64,000 nucleotides of DNA from Morinoia aosen (Eukaryota > Arthropoda > Malacostraca > Amphipoda > Talitridae), in NCBI GenBank assembly GCA_030386875.1, contig CM059571.1, forward strand, positions 21,942,355 to 22,006,354, in the 5' to 3' direction. Made by a program: the position numbers and the translations under genes. Shown in pieces: positions 44,633-55,211 of the stretch (positions are counted from its first letter, which is position 1; every line of letters starts with the position of its first letter). The notes beneath the pieces were generated by a model. The model was not told the origin of the DNA. It did no database searches and saw only the letters and a list, made by a program, of their open reading frames with translations.

Positions 44633-47600
44633 GGGCGAGTCAGGCGCCGTCGCTTACGAAACCAATATTGACTCGATGCCTCACGATTTTTGACCCTTTA
44701 ACCAGCATTAGATTCCTCATAGACACGGGTAGCGCTGTCAGCCTTATCCCGGCCTACCGAATAGAGAAACAGGGTACGGGAACCCCGAGCCTTAAAGCCG
44801 CGAACGGCTCACCCATCCTATGCTACGGCACAAAATCACTTACTTGTTCCCTGAATCTCAAGCGCTCAATGGAGTTCGTGTTCATAGTGGCGGATGTGGA
44901 CACGGCCATCATTGGTGCAGACTTTCTGCAGAGGTTTGCGCTCGCGGTGGACGTGAGAAACGGATGCTTGTTTGATAGCGAATCCAGTGAAAGAAGGCCT
45001 CTCCACTCTGTCAATATGTTGAACGTCACAGCAAGCGTGACTTGCAACGTCGCCATCACTTGCCCATACGAGCGGGTGTTGGCAGAATTCCCTGCCCTTT
45101 CCTTACCTAACGTAAACCCTAATCACAACACGCTGACGGAACACTATATTGAGACGAGTGGTCCGCCCGTTCACGCTAAAGTAAGGCGTCTTCCCCCGGA
45201 CCGATTGCTGGAGGTAAAGTCTGAATTTCAGCGGATGATAGCTGATGGGACAGTTCGCATCTCAAAGAGTCCCTGGTCTAGTCCTTTGATCTTAGTGCCT
45301 AAAGCTAATGGTGAGACGCGGATCTGAAGGGATTATAGGATGCTTAACGCAGTCACCACACCCGATAGATTCCCCATTCCCCTATTGCAAGACTTCACTG
45401 CGAATCTCGCAGGGGCAAAAATCTTCTCTAAAATAGACCTCAAGCGTGCCTTTAATCAGATTCCGATGCACGAGAGTTCTATACAAAAGACTGCAGTGTG
45501 CACGCCGTTCGGTCTGTTCGAGTATCTTCGCATGCCATATGGCCTGCGTAATGCTCCTCAGACCTTTCAGCGGCACATGACGGAAGTCCTTTCCGACCTA
45601 CCCTTTTTGTATTGTTATCTTGACGATGTGCTAGTGGCTTCGGGGACGCCTGAGGAACATGTACATCATCTGAGAGAGCTTTGCAAACGACTAGCGTCGC
45701 ACTCACTACTGATCAATCCAGAGAAGTGTGTGTTGGGAAAGAAGGAATTGACTTTCTTGGGTCACCACATTAGCGAGAGGGGAATTAAGCCGCTTCCCGA
45801 AAGAGTGGCAGCCTTACGGAATTTTCAAAGACCAACTACCCAAAAACAGTTGCGCAGGTTCTTGGGATCGGTTAATTTTTACCATCGATTCCTGAGGAAC
45901 TGTGCAGAGACCCTTGCCCCACTCACCTCCTTGATTAAACCTAAGAAAAGAGGCAAACCCGTTACGGTCGAGTGGACTGGGGAGGCAGAGAGAGCGTTCG
46001 AGCTCATCAAAGAGAGACTCGCTTCTGCTACAGAATTGGCTTACCCACACCCTGAGGCAGATCTCAGCCTGCTGGTGGATGCGTCGAGTATAGCGGTCGG
46101 TGCTGTTTTGCAACAAACAGTCAATAATGTCACTTCGCCGTTGGCGTTCTTCAGCCGCAAGCTCTCCCCAACCGAACAACGTTACAGCACGTTCGGGAGA
46201 GAGCTTCTGGCCATTTACTTGGCGGTAAAGCACTTTCGATACACCCTTGAAGCTCGTCAATTCATAATTTACACAGACCACAAGCCTATAATCAACGCAA
46301 TCCGAATGCCTCCCGAGCGCCACTCCCCTAGGGAAAGCCGGCACCTGAGTTTTATCGCGCAGTTCACGAGTGACATCAGGCACATCAAAGGCGAGGAAAA
46401 TACGGTTGCTGATTGCTTATCGCGTGTGTACAGCGCGGTACTAAACCCGTCAGCACCCGAGTTCCGACCCTCAGTACAAGCGGTTTCGCTAGCCGATGTC
46501 ATTCGTGCGCAGCAGTGCGACTTGGAAATCCATAACTTGATTGAGTGTCCCGACTCCTCCTTAAAACTCTCACTCAGAGAAGGCGTTTACTGTGACGCCG
46601 ACCGGCCTAACCGATACTATTTGCCTAACAATTTGCGCTTGCCCACCATTAAGCATTACCATAACTTATCCCATCCTGGGACGGATAGAACTTTCCGCCT
46701 AATCGCAGATCGTTTTGTCTGGCCCGGGATGCGTAGGGCCACAAGAGAGTTCGTTCGTAATTGCTCAGATTGCCAAGCAAGCAAAGTCACTCGGCATAAC
46801 AAAGCCGCAATTCAACCTTGTGCATTTACAGGCAGCAAATTTGACGCAGTCAACATCGACTTGGTAGGCCCACTACCTAATTCTCGTGGGTATAGTTACT
46901 TACTTACCATGATAGACCGCTTTTCACGCTGGGTCGAGGCTGTCCCCATCGCTAACATAACTGCAGAAACTGTAGCACGCACTTTTGTCGAAACGTGGAT
47001 TTCCCGGTTTGGAGTCCCTTTGAGCATCACGCATGATCGTGGGGTTCAATTCACTTCCGCCTTGTGGTTAGAGATCTCCAAAATCCTAGGTTGTGCGAAT
47101 ATCTCGACTACAGCTTACCACCCCCAATCAAACGGACTAATCGAGAGAGTTCACCGTGACCTCAAAGCGGCACTGCGCTGTTTAAAATGTCACCACGATT
47201 GGGTAGACAGGCTACCTATAGTATTACTTACTCTGAGGAACCTGTTTCGGCAGGATCAAAAGTGCACGTCCTCTGAACTGCTTTACGGGCAATCATTACG
47301 ATTGCCTGGTGATGGTATTGATCCCACGTACCAAACCGATGATTCCCCCAGCCAAATCGCCGATTACGCAGCACGCCTCAAGCGCGTCATGGGCGAAGTA
47401 GTTTACAAACCACCTCGCCTCCCTTCACCATCTGAAAGTTTAGACCCTTGCTTACAGAGTTGCACCCACGTTTACGTCCGGGTAGACGGGGTAAAGACCC
47501 CTCTGCGACGCCCCTATGATGGCCCCTTCAGGGTCCTCAAGAGGTCTCGTAAATATTTTGTAATCGAAAGAGGCACCAAAAGCGACAGTGTCAGCATAGA

Positions 47601-47676
47601 TCGCCTTAAGGCGGCGTTTTTGTCCCTTCCGGACGACACTACAACAAACTCTCGTGAACCACAACAACCCAGGTAG
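44579..47676 (+). pseudogene. Gypsy-A protease-pol, one in-frame stop
   Basis: Protease site FLIDTGSAVSLIP, then the RT start (SPWSSPLILVPKANG), an in-frame TGA at 45325-45327 in the conserved R-I-C-G/R-D-Y block, then open to 47676. RT has [12 protein letters not shown] and [10 protein letters not shown]. RNase H has [14 protein letters not shown] and [11 protein letters not shown]. Integrase has [12 protein letters not shown] to [24 protein letters not shown] and [12 protein letters not shown], followed by [11 protein letters not shown]. The single nonsense change is the only lesion seen in pol. The sequence is a close relative of the A' pol pieces. A proline/serine tail region follows to about 48020 in another frame. 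Confidence 0.88.
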
Positions 47677-49114
47677 CAAATTACCCCCAGGTCAACACCT
47701 GTCGAGCCCACTGGGTTGCACTTGTCTGCTTGGGCAAGGACCCTTCCTCCCACTATGGAGTGCAACGAGTTCATTGTTCCGCCTTATGCCATTCAAAGAA
47801 CCCGGTTGGAACCTAGTAATTCGGGTGCCCCCGTTTCGGATAATGCTTCTGATACTGTAGCCTCCCATCACGGAAATGTTCCACATACTCCGTCATTATC
47901 ACAGTTGGGGATCCGAACGTCAACCTTCACAGTTCCCCAGCTTATTCCTTCTACAGCCTCCGAGCATTGTAGCAGGTCTGGCAGACCTCTTCGTCCGCCA
48001 GCCCGTTACGCGCAGACTTAGGGTGGTTAACTCTGTTCTGTCCTTCTCCCCTATTTTTTCTGGCTGTCACGGTTCTTTGGGAACTCCTTCGGAGTTGGTT
48101 ATTTTTCCGTGTCATTGTCGGGGATCGGCTTCGCCTTTCTCAGACCTTCCGGTCTCCTTTGGGGGGAGGGTAGCTGTAGCAAACCTTCGGCACGCAACTC
48201 AGTACAATTTCGGAAATTCTCAAAATGATCATTTGAAAAATTCAGTAAAATAAATTCAACCATTAGAATAAAATTTCATTACGAAATTAATTAACTTCTA
48301 TCCTCAATTCTATTAAAATTGTGTACTGAAAAATTCAATCTCTAAGAAATCAATTTTGCGTTGTAACGAAACCCTCCATGTCGCCGTGTCGGCAACATTT
48401 TCACTCGCACTAGCGTCACTCGTCTCAAATCATCCAAAGTGTGTACAGCTCGGTTTTAGTCTCTAGTGAGAACTAAATTATTGTGTGTTCTTAGGCTGTT
48501 CTACGGGTAACTATTGAATTTATGTATTATGTAAATAATATGTTGTGTATTAAGTAGGTTTTCTCAATTAACTAATCGTGTCACATGTGATGTAGGGCGC
48601 TTGCCAAGAAGTGTGATCTCTCACACCTCCCTTGTGCCGGCCATTGCTGCATACTTTATTTTTATGGCAACATAGTTTTTCCAAGAAGCCTCTAATCAAT
48701 TGAATTTGAAAAATCCATTTGTTGCAATTGTGTCATTGGTGTTTCGCCAATCCTTTGTGTGTTCCAGTTTTAATTAATTGTGTTCTCAATTTTTGTATTT
48801 TAATTAAGTCAGATTTGAATAATTTTTGGGTGCTCAATTATTCGTTTGTTCAAGCCTCTAATCAATTGAATTTGAATACTCCATTTGTTACCATTGTGTC
48901 ATTAGTGTTTTGCCCATCTTTCGTGTGTCACAGTTTTAATTAATTGTGTTCTCATTTTTTGTGTTTTAATTAAGTCAGACTTAAATAATTTTTAGAATTC
49001 CTTTGCAATTTTAGTCAATGTTTAAATTCATATCTTGAGAAATGAAACTATGGTAGGTTATTTACACCAATAGAGATTGTATCTTCGGTAGTTACTCACT
49101 TCAAATAATCACTC

Positions 49115-49739
49115 TGTCGAGTTCTCACGGGTGTCTATTTTAGTCCTTCAGCGAGTTCGACAGGCAATTTTTAAAGCGTACTGCAGGGAACCTCCTTGGG
49201 CCGTCAGTCGCAGCCGAGATGTTGGTTACGGCTTTTATAGTAGAAGAACCTTCCTATCTAGGCAGATTACTTCAAAATGAATCTCAGTACTTGGCTGGAT
49301 CATTAGTAAGCGCCGGCGTTGATACCATGCGTAGCTTAAAAAATTTAAACTCCTTTCAAGAGTTGTAGATAATCAGGAGACTTTATCCAAAGTATATCTT
49401 TATTCAGAGATGGAATGACAAAGTACAATTCGTAAAAGTCGCCGAAACTTGGGAAGCGAAGTTCTCGAAATCACAAAAAAACGCTTCTCTCTATTTTTTC
49501 AAATGATGGACCTATAAGCGGCCGCGTATCCTAGTTTTGCGGGAGCAATACAATATTATTTTATTTATAGGTTTGAGCTGCGACATAAAATTGGTCGCAG
49601 CAGCTCTTACTACTTTTATACACAAGAATTTGAGATCTATTTAAATCTTTCTTCCTCTCTTTATCTCTAGACCTCCGCTAGCAATCTCGTTTACACATAA
49701 CTAGGCTACATTTGTACAGGACCTCGCTGCATCTTGACA
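49115..49739 (-). repeat. Gmr1-like 3' LTR
   Basis: This is 625 bp. It includes a TATAAAAG and AATAAA in element sense at positions matching the 5' LTR. Confidence 0.92.
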
Positions 49740-49986
49740 TCCCCACCCTTGGTGAAGCTTTTACTTCAGTCAAAGCTTGAGGAGGTATGTACAAATAGGC
49801 CCCAAACCTATGATATTTGTGGCTTGGACATGGGGCTATCCTCCTGGTTTATTCTAGAATTTTTTTTCCGTTTAGGCCCCCTATTTTTAACCCCAATTGG
49901 AAAATAGTTAGTCTAGATGCTGATTTATATAGCCGCAAGGTTACAGTACATGAAATTACAAATTATCGTGGGCCAGGGTAATTTCT

Positions 49987-52900
49987 TCACTCTTCTATGG
50001 GGGCACGGGATAAAAAGTCTGCCAAGTGGTTCCTTTTTCCCTCGATATGTTCGGCTTTAAACGTAAATAGGCTGAAGTAAATGGCCCATCTCTTGAGGCG
50101 TGGATTTAGTTTATCTGCCTGATCTAGGTAGAGTAATGGCTGATGATCGGTCTGTAGGACGAATTCCCGGCCGTATACATAAACCTCAAATTTTTGGAGG
50201 GCCCAATAAATTGCCAACGCCTCTTTCTCGATCGTAGAGTATTGCTGTTCTGCGGATTTTAGCCGTCGCGAAGCATAGGCGACGGGCGCATACTGTCGAA
50301 AATCCGCTTTACTGGGTTGTAGTAGTACCGCCCCTAAGCCGGTCTGGGATGCGTCGGTCCGTAATATGAACGGAGCATCGGTATCAGGGAGTTGCAACAC
50401 CGGTTGCTTGGTGAGTGCGGTTCGCAGTTGCTCGAACGCTTCTTGGGCGATGTCCGTCCATGGTATCTCCTCGGGGGAGTTTTTTCGTAGAAAATCTTGT
50501 AACGGGGCTGCGCGGTCGGAAAATTTAGGAATGAATTTTTGATAATACCCTACGCTTCCCAGAAAACTTCGCAGTTCCGGTTTAGTTTTAGGTAACGCTG
50601 CTTTTGCTAGGGCTTTAGTTCGTTCCTCCAAAGGTCGGAGCTGATCACTGCTGAGTTGGTGACCTAGGTACTGCAGGTTGGCGTAGCCAAACGCGCATTT
50701 GGAGGGTTTGGCATGTAATCCATGAGTTGCCAAGGCTCTGAGTAGACCCCGGAGCGCTGCTACATGTTCTTTCCAGCTACTCGACGCGACCAACAGGTCG
50801 TCCATGTACACCTCCGTGTCCTTCAACCCTTGGGTTACCTTTCGGACTAGGCGTGAGAACGTCGCGGGGGCGTTTGCTAAGCCAAAAGGCATAACTTTAA
50901 ATTCGAAGAGGCCTGTTCGTGTTTTAAATGCGGTGTATGCGCACGAATTTTCCTGTAGGGGTACCTGCCAATATCCACTGGTAAGGTCTATTTTGCTAAA
51001 CACTGTTTTCCCTGCTAGCCGGGTAAAAATTGCGGAAATATCGGCTATAGGTTCGGCGTCAAAGATCGTCTGCCTGTTCAGATGTCTACAGTCTAGGCAG
51101 AACCTGTGGCTGCCGTCCTTTTTCTTAACTGCTAAGAGCGGGGAATAATGTGGGGATTGGGAGGGAGTCACAATGCCTAGCTGCAACCACTTTTCTAGAT
51201 CTCTCCTTAGTTGTGGCTCTAGCGACAACGGCAATGGATAGGTGTGTTGTAGTCGTACCTCCGTGGGCTCTTTCAATTTGATCTCGTGACTAACGGTGGA
51301 AGTTTTACCGGGGGTATCCGTAAAAATATGTGCCTGTACTTGTAGTAGTTTCTGTAGTTGCTCTCGCTGCTGGTCGCTTAGTCGCGGATTAAGGTCGCAG
51401 CCTATAATACTCTCCCCTATGATCTGCGGAATTTCCGGCGTACGTTGATCTAACGCTTCTCCTTCTCCATGGTATTCTACCGCTAAACATGCCGCGGAGA
51501 ATGCTTCCTCTACCGTTTCGCTTTCCGTTTCTTCGGGATCGGCATTTGCTTCTTGCTGATTTATTGTGCAGGCGTTCGGCTGCTGGTATTTCCGTAGGAG
51601 ATTTATGTGGTATACTTTCTCCTCTTTCCCGACGGTCACCCGGTACGTGTGTGTTCCCAATTTCTGGCTAATTATATGGGGACCTTGCCATGCCATGGTA
51701 AGCTTGTTAGTGGAGTCTGGTTTGAAGACTAAAACCTGGTCTCCTTTTTCCAGGACACGCACTTTGTAATGCTTACCCACCCGTTGGTGTGCTTTTTCCT
51801 GACTAGTTTTCAAATTCTTTTGAGCTAGCTCGCACGTTTCTTTGAGTTTCTGCCGCATGTCCATCAGGTACTGGGCGGCATTGCGATCGGTTTCTGCGGT
51901 TTCCGGAGCTACCCAGCATTCTTTTAATATGGCTAGTGGTCCGCGGACTTGATGTCCGTAAATTAATTCGAATGGCGAGAACTCGGTCGCAGCTTGTGGT
52001 GCGTCTCGATACGCAAATAATACTGCGATTAAGTACAAATCCCAGTCTCTGGGTTTTTCTGTTGCCAGTTTTCTTAACATTGTCTTCAACGTCCCATTAA
52101 ACCGTTCCACAATTCCGTTCGATTGTGCATGGTATAGTGGGGTACGCCTATGTTTGATTCCGTATAATCTTAAGAAGCTCTCAAAGGTCTCAGCGGTGAA
52201 TTGTTTACCGTTGTCGGTGGTGAGAGTGTGCGGATACCCTACTCTAGTACAAATCTCGTTTAACGCGATGGCTATTGTTTCAGCATCGATGTGCCGGAGG
52301 GGAGTTGCATCTGCATAACGGGTTGCCTGGTCTACGACCGTCAGTACATAGCGGTTTCCTCGAGCAGACGCGGGCTGAATGGGACCAATTAGATCGACAC
52401 TCAGAGCTGCAAAAGGCGTTCCGGTGATGGCGGGCATGGTGGGAATGGCTCGTGCGGGTCGTGCGGGTGCGCGTTTTTGGCATTCGTGGCACGAGTGGCA
52501 AAACTTCATAATATCGGTGGCTATTGAGGGCCAATAAAATTCTCGTTCTATGCGGGCCTGTGTTTTCTTTTGCGAGTAGTGCCCCGCTAGTGGGTTATCG
52601 TGGCCCATTTTAAGAATTTGGCCTCGTAGTATAGCAGGGACCATCACCTGAAGGTTGTTGTGTTCTCCGTGGGTGGTGCGGCAATACAGGATGGAGTCCC
52701 GTAATTCATAAGCTCGGATGTCGCGCCTCCTAGTCTTTTCTTCTATGCCTTGCTCTGCTTTCTTGAATGCTTTCTGTAGGGTGGGGCATTCTCGTTGCAA
52801 CCTGGCTAAATCTGCTCTGTTTGTCGGTTGTGGTGTGAATTCGAACTCCCTCTCGTTATTTTCGGCTTGTTTATTGATTTGTTGTGCGGCTGATCTGGTG

Positions 52901-54474
52901 GTCATATGATGTACCGTCACCGCGAGTTCTTGCTCCAGCACTTCAGTGCTTGGCTCCTCAAATGAACTAGTTCCTGGTACACGCCCAAGGATGACATCGT
53001 GGGACAGATTTTTCATGAGGACTACCGTAGCCTCTCCTCGGTAGTACGGACATTCTAATCGTATGCGGGCCATAGGTGCTCTTATGGCGTGATTATCGGC
53101 CATACGGACTTGGATCACGGTGGGTAGTCGCGCGTTCTCGGGCACAAAATGTTTTTTTACAAAGATGGCATTAGCTCCTCCATCTAGCAGGACGTCTACC
53201 TTGTGATTCCCGACGCTTCCTGAGCATGTCTTTAGCTGTCCTATTAGTAATTTATTACCGGAAGCAAGGTGATTGCATTCCACTGGCGCTATCTCCTCCT
53301 CCTTGTTTTCTTCATACTCTTCGTCTAAAACTAAAGCATTCACTTGAGCGGAAGTGCTAGGCCTTGCCGACTCTGGTCTGCGTTGCTCGTTCCTAAATTG
53401 CGGTGTCTCTCTACACTGGGCAGTGGTGTGATCTGCGTTTGGTCCGTGCCTCTGGCAATAGTAGTTCCGCCAACCGTGGTGGTTGGTTTCCGGGAAGCGT
53501 GTCCCCATGTTTCGCGGGTTGTTGCTTGCCATGGGTCGTGGAACAACGGATTTTTCGAAGCCTGGTTTGGCATGATTGTTGAATCCATAAGTTTTATTGG
53601 TGCCAGGTTTTGTAGTTCCGGCCCCGTTCTTACCAATTTGGTTCTGCATTTCTGTTCCCGGTGTTTTGGTTTTTCCTTGACACAGTTGCTGGAGGGACAG
53701 ATGAGGTCGAGCTTGGAGGTATTTATCACCTTGCTCGCCCATCGTCGGAATATCGATCCCTCCCCGGTCTTTGATGTGGATCGCGATGTGACCTGGCAGC
53801 ACTTCATATGCCCGGTCTATCAATAGAAAGTCTCTTAATGCCGCGTAGGTGGGTGCGACTTCGCTTCCTCTTATCCAGGCATCGAAAGCCTGTTCTAGTC
53901 TCCGAAGGAACCTGCTCATATTATCTCCTTCGTCCGGAATGACTTGGTAAAAGGTTTCCCGGAGTTTTGAAGGTGTCACTCGGTGGGCTCCTAACAGTAG
54001 GTTTTTGATCTCTTCCAGTTGATATCGGTCTTCTGCGGGCAAGGTCTCTATGAGCCGTCGCTCTTTTGGGGTTACTAAGGTCTCTATCGTCTGGACCTGT
54101 TCCACGTCCGTACTGCCCATAGCTCGTCCATATTGCTCTATCCTCTTGAGGAATTCCTGCATCCCTTCGTGTTTAGGGTCAAAAGGAGGCGGTTTTGGAA
54201 GGTTCGGAGTCCTTCCATGGGGCTCATGTACCTCTCTCCGCTGCTGGAGTTGCAATATTTGGAGCTCGTGCTCCCGTGCTCTGATTCGTTCCTCCCGTTC
54301 TAGTTCAAAGGCACGTTCTGCTCTCTCGCGCGCCTCCTGCGCTTCTTGTTTGGCTCGGTCATTCTCCTCCAGAGTTCTTAGCCGTCCTAGGAATACTTCT
54401 CGATATTCATCGTCTCCGGGGTGGAGTCCTAATGCCTCAGCATACTCCCGGGCTTTGTGTACTTGATCGTCCAT
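49987..54474 (-). CDS. Gmr1-like gag-PR-IN-RT-RH polyprotein, 1495 residues, intact
   Basis: An ATG at 54474 opens a charged helix, probably coiled coil (residues 30-85). A capsid-like region follows, then CQRHGPNADHTTAQC near 340-354. The protease site is VLLDGGANAIF near 428-438, with Asp-Gly-Gly. Integrase comes next: finger HDNPLAGHY to CHECQ (635-666), SVDLIGPI (Asp near 694), TTDNGKQFT (Asp near 754), SNGIVERFNG (Glu near 790), and a GPY/F-like module WQGPHIISQ to INLLRKY (929-963). RT follows (about 1090-1280) with KIDLTSGYWQ and VYMDDLLVAS, then RNase H with RTDASQTGLGAVL and QTDHQPLLYL to the end. Integrase-before-RT is the Ty1/copia order, yet RT, RNase H and the integrase module are Ty3/Gypsy type, the signature of Gmr1-like elements. 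No stop or frameshift. Confidence 0.95.
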   Translation of the reverse strand: MDDQVHKAREYAEALGLHPGDDEYREVFLGRLRTLEENDRAKQEAQEARERAERAFELEREERIRAREHELQILQLQQRREVHEPHGRTPNLPKPPPFDPKHEGMQEFLKRIEQYGRAMGSTDVEQVQTIETLVTPKERRLIETLPAEDRYQLEEIKNLLLGAHRVTPSKLRETFYQVIPDEGDNMSRFLRRLEQAFDAWIRGSEVAPTYAALRDFLLIDRAYEVLPGHIAIHIKDRGGIDIPTMGEQGDKYLQARPHLSLQQLCQGKTKTPGTEMQNQIGKNGAGTTKPGTNKTYGFNNHAKPGFEKSVVPRPMASNNPRNMGTRFPETNHHGWRNYYCQRHGPNADHTTAQCRETPQFRNEQRRPESARPSTSAQVNALVLDEEYEENKEEEIAPVECNHLASGNKLLIGQLKTCSGSVGNHKVDVLLDGGANAIFVKKHFVPENARLPTVIQVRMADNHAIRAPMARIRLECPYYRGEATVVLMKNLSHDVILGRVPGTSSFEEPSTEVLEQELAVTVHHMTTRSAAQQINKQAENNEREFEFTPQPTNRADLARLQRECPTLQKAFKKAEQGIEEKTRRRDIRAYELRDSILYCRTTHGEHNNLQVMVPAILRGQILKMGHDNPLAGHYSQKKTQARIEREFYWPSIATDIMKFCHSCHECQKRAPARPARAIPTMPAITGTPFAALSVDLIGPIQPASARGNRYVLTVVDQATRYADATPLRHIDAETIAIALNEICTRVGYPHTLTTDNGKQFTAETFESFLRLYGIKHRRTPLYHAQSNGIVERFNGTLKTMLRKLATEKPRDWDLYLIAVLFAYRDAPQAATEFSPFELIYGHQVRGPLAILKECWVAPETAETDRNAAQYLMDMRQKLKETCELAQKNLKTSQEKAHQRVGKHYKVRVLEKGDQVLVFKPDSTNKLTMAWQGPHIISQKLGTHTYRVTVGKEEKVYHINLLRKYQQPNACTINQQEANADPEETESETVEEAFSAACLAVEYHGEGEALDQRTPEIPQIIGESIIGCDLNPRLSDQQREQLQKLLQVQAHIFTDTPGKTSTVSHEIKLKEPTEVRLQHTYPLPLSLEPQLRRDLEKWLQLGIVTPSQSPHYSPLLAVKKKDGSHRFCLDCRHLNRQTIFDAEPIADISAIFTRLAGKTVFSKIDLTSGYWQVPLQENSCAYTAFKTRTGLFEFKVMPFGLANAPATFSRLVRKVTQGLKDTEVYMDDLLVASSSWKEHVAALRGLLRALATHGLHAKPSKCAFGYANLQYLGHQLSSDQLRPLEERTKALAKAALPKTKPELRSFLGSVGYYQKFIPKFSDRAAPLQDFLRKNSPEEIPWTDIAQEAFEQLRTALTKQPVLQLPDTDAPFILRTDASQTGLGAVLLQPSKADFRQYAPVAYASRRLKSAEQQYSTIEKEALAIYWALQKFEVYVYGREFVLQTDHQPLLYLDQADKLNPRLKRWAIYFSLFTFKAEHIEGKRNHLADFLSRAPIEE

Positions 54475-54562
54475 CTTACTGGTGAGATCGTCGCGGCTGG
54501 TTGTGAATGAGTTCTTCTGCCGGATGATTTGCTAGTCTTTGCTAGTTCTCTTTGAGGTCGTG

Positions 54563-54580
54563 GCCCCACGTTGGGCGCCA
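54563..54580 (-). other. Gmr1-like primer-binding site (tRNA-Lys type)
   Basis: In element sense TGGCGCCCAACGTGGGGC lies four bases after the 5' LTR. The 18 nt match the well-known retroviral site complementary to the 3' end of tRNA-Lys (lysine 1,2 type). Confidence 0.8.
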
Positions 54581-54584
54581 ATAT

Positions 54585-55211
54585 TGTCGAGTTCTCACGG
54601 GTGTCTATTTTAGTCTTTCAGCGAGTTCGACAGGAAATTTTTAAAGCGTACTGCAGGGAACCTCCTTGGGCCGTCAGTCGCAGCCGAGATGTTGGTTACG
54701 GCTTTTATAGTAGAAGAACCTTCCTATCTAGGCAGATTACTTCAAAATGAATCTCAGTACTTGGCTGGATCATTAGTAAGCGCCGGCGTTGATACCATGC
54801 GTAGCTTAAAAAAAAATAAATTTCCTTTCAAGAGTTGTAGATAATCAGGAGGTTTTATCCAAAGTATATCTTTATTCGGAGATGGAATGACAAAGTACAA
54901 TTCGTGAAAGTCGCCGAAACTTGGGAAGCGAATTTCTCGAAATCACAAAAAAATGCTTCTCTCTATTTTATCAAATGATGGACCTATAAGCGGCCGCGTA
55001 TCCTAGTTACGCGGGAGCAATACAATATTATTTTGTTTATAGGTTTGAGCTGCGACATAAAATTGGTCGCAGCAGCTCTTGCTACTTTTATACACAAGAA
55101 TTTGAGATCTATTTAAATCTTTCTTCCTCTCTTTATCTCTAGACCTCCCCTAGCAATCTCGTTTACACATAACTAGGCTACATTTGTACAGGACCTCGCT
55201 GCATCTTGACA
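54585..55211 (-). repeat. Gmr1-like 5' LTR with readable U3-R-U5
   Basis: TATAAAAG at 55092-55085 lies about 120 bp into the LTR in element sense. AATAAA near 54876-54871 lies about 210 bp further, so U3, R and U5 can be placed. 627 bp. Confidence 0.9.
55085..55092 (-). promoter_or_regulatory. TATA box of the Gmr1-like 5' LTR
   Basis: TATAAAAG on the minus strand at the expected U3 position, conserved in the 3' LTR. Confidence 0.6.

Larger units (their letters stand above)
49115..55211 (-). mobile_element. Gmr1-like Ty3/Gypsy element with integrase before RT
   Basis: LTRs of 625 and 627 bp (49115-49739, 54585-55211) run TGTCAAGATGCAGCG to CTCGACA in element sense. They are flanked by a perfect duplication CACTC (49110-49114, 55212-55216). 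The empty target can be read in the other Gypsy-A LTR near 26530. One 1495-codon ORF is uninterrupted. It has an 18-nt primer-binding site of tRNA-Lys type and a purine tract AAGGGTGGGGA at 49740-49751. About 18 LTR differences by eye (near 3%), more than between the LTRs of its host. Confidence 0.95.
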
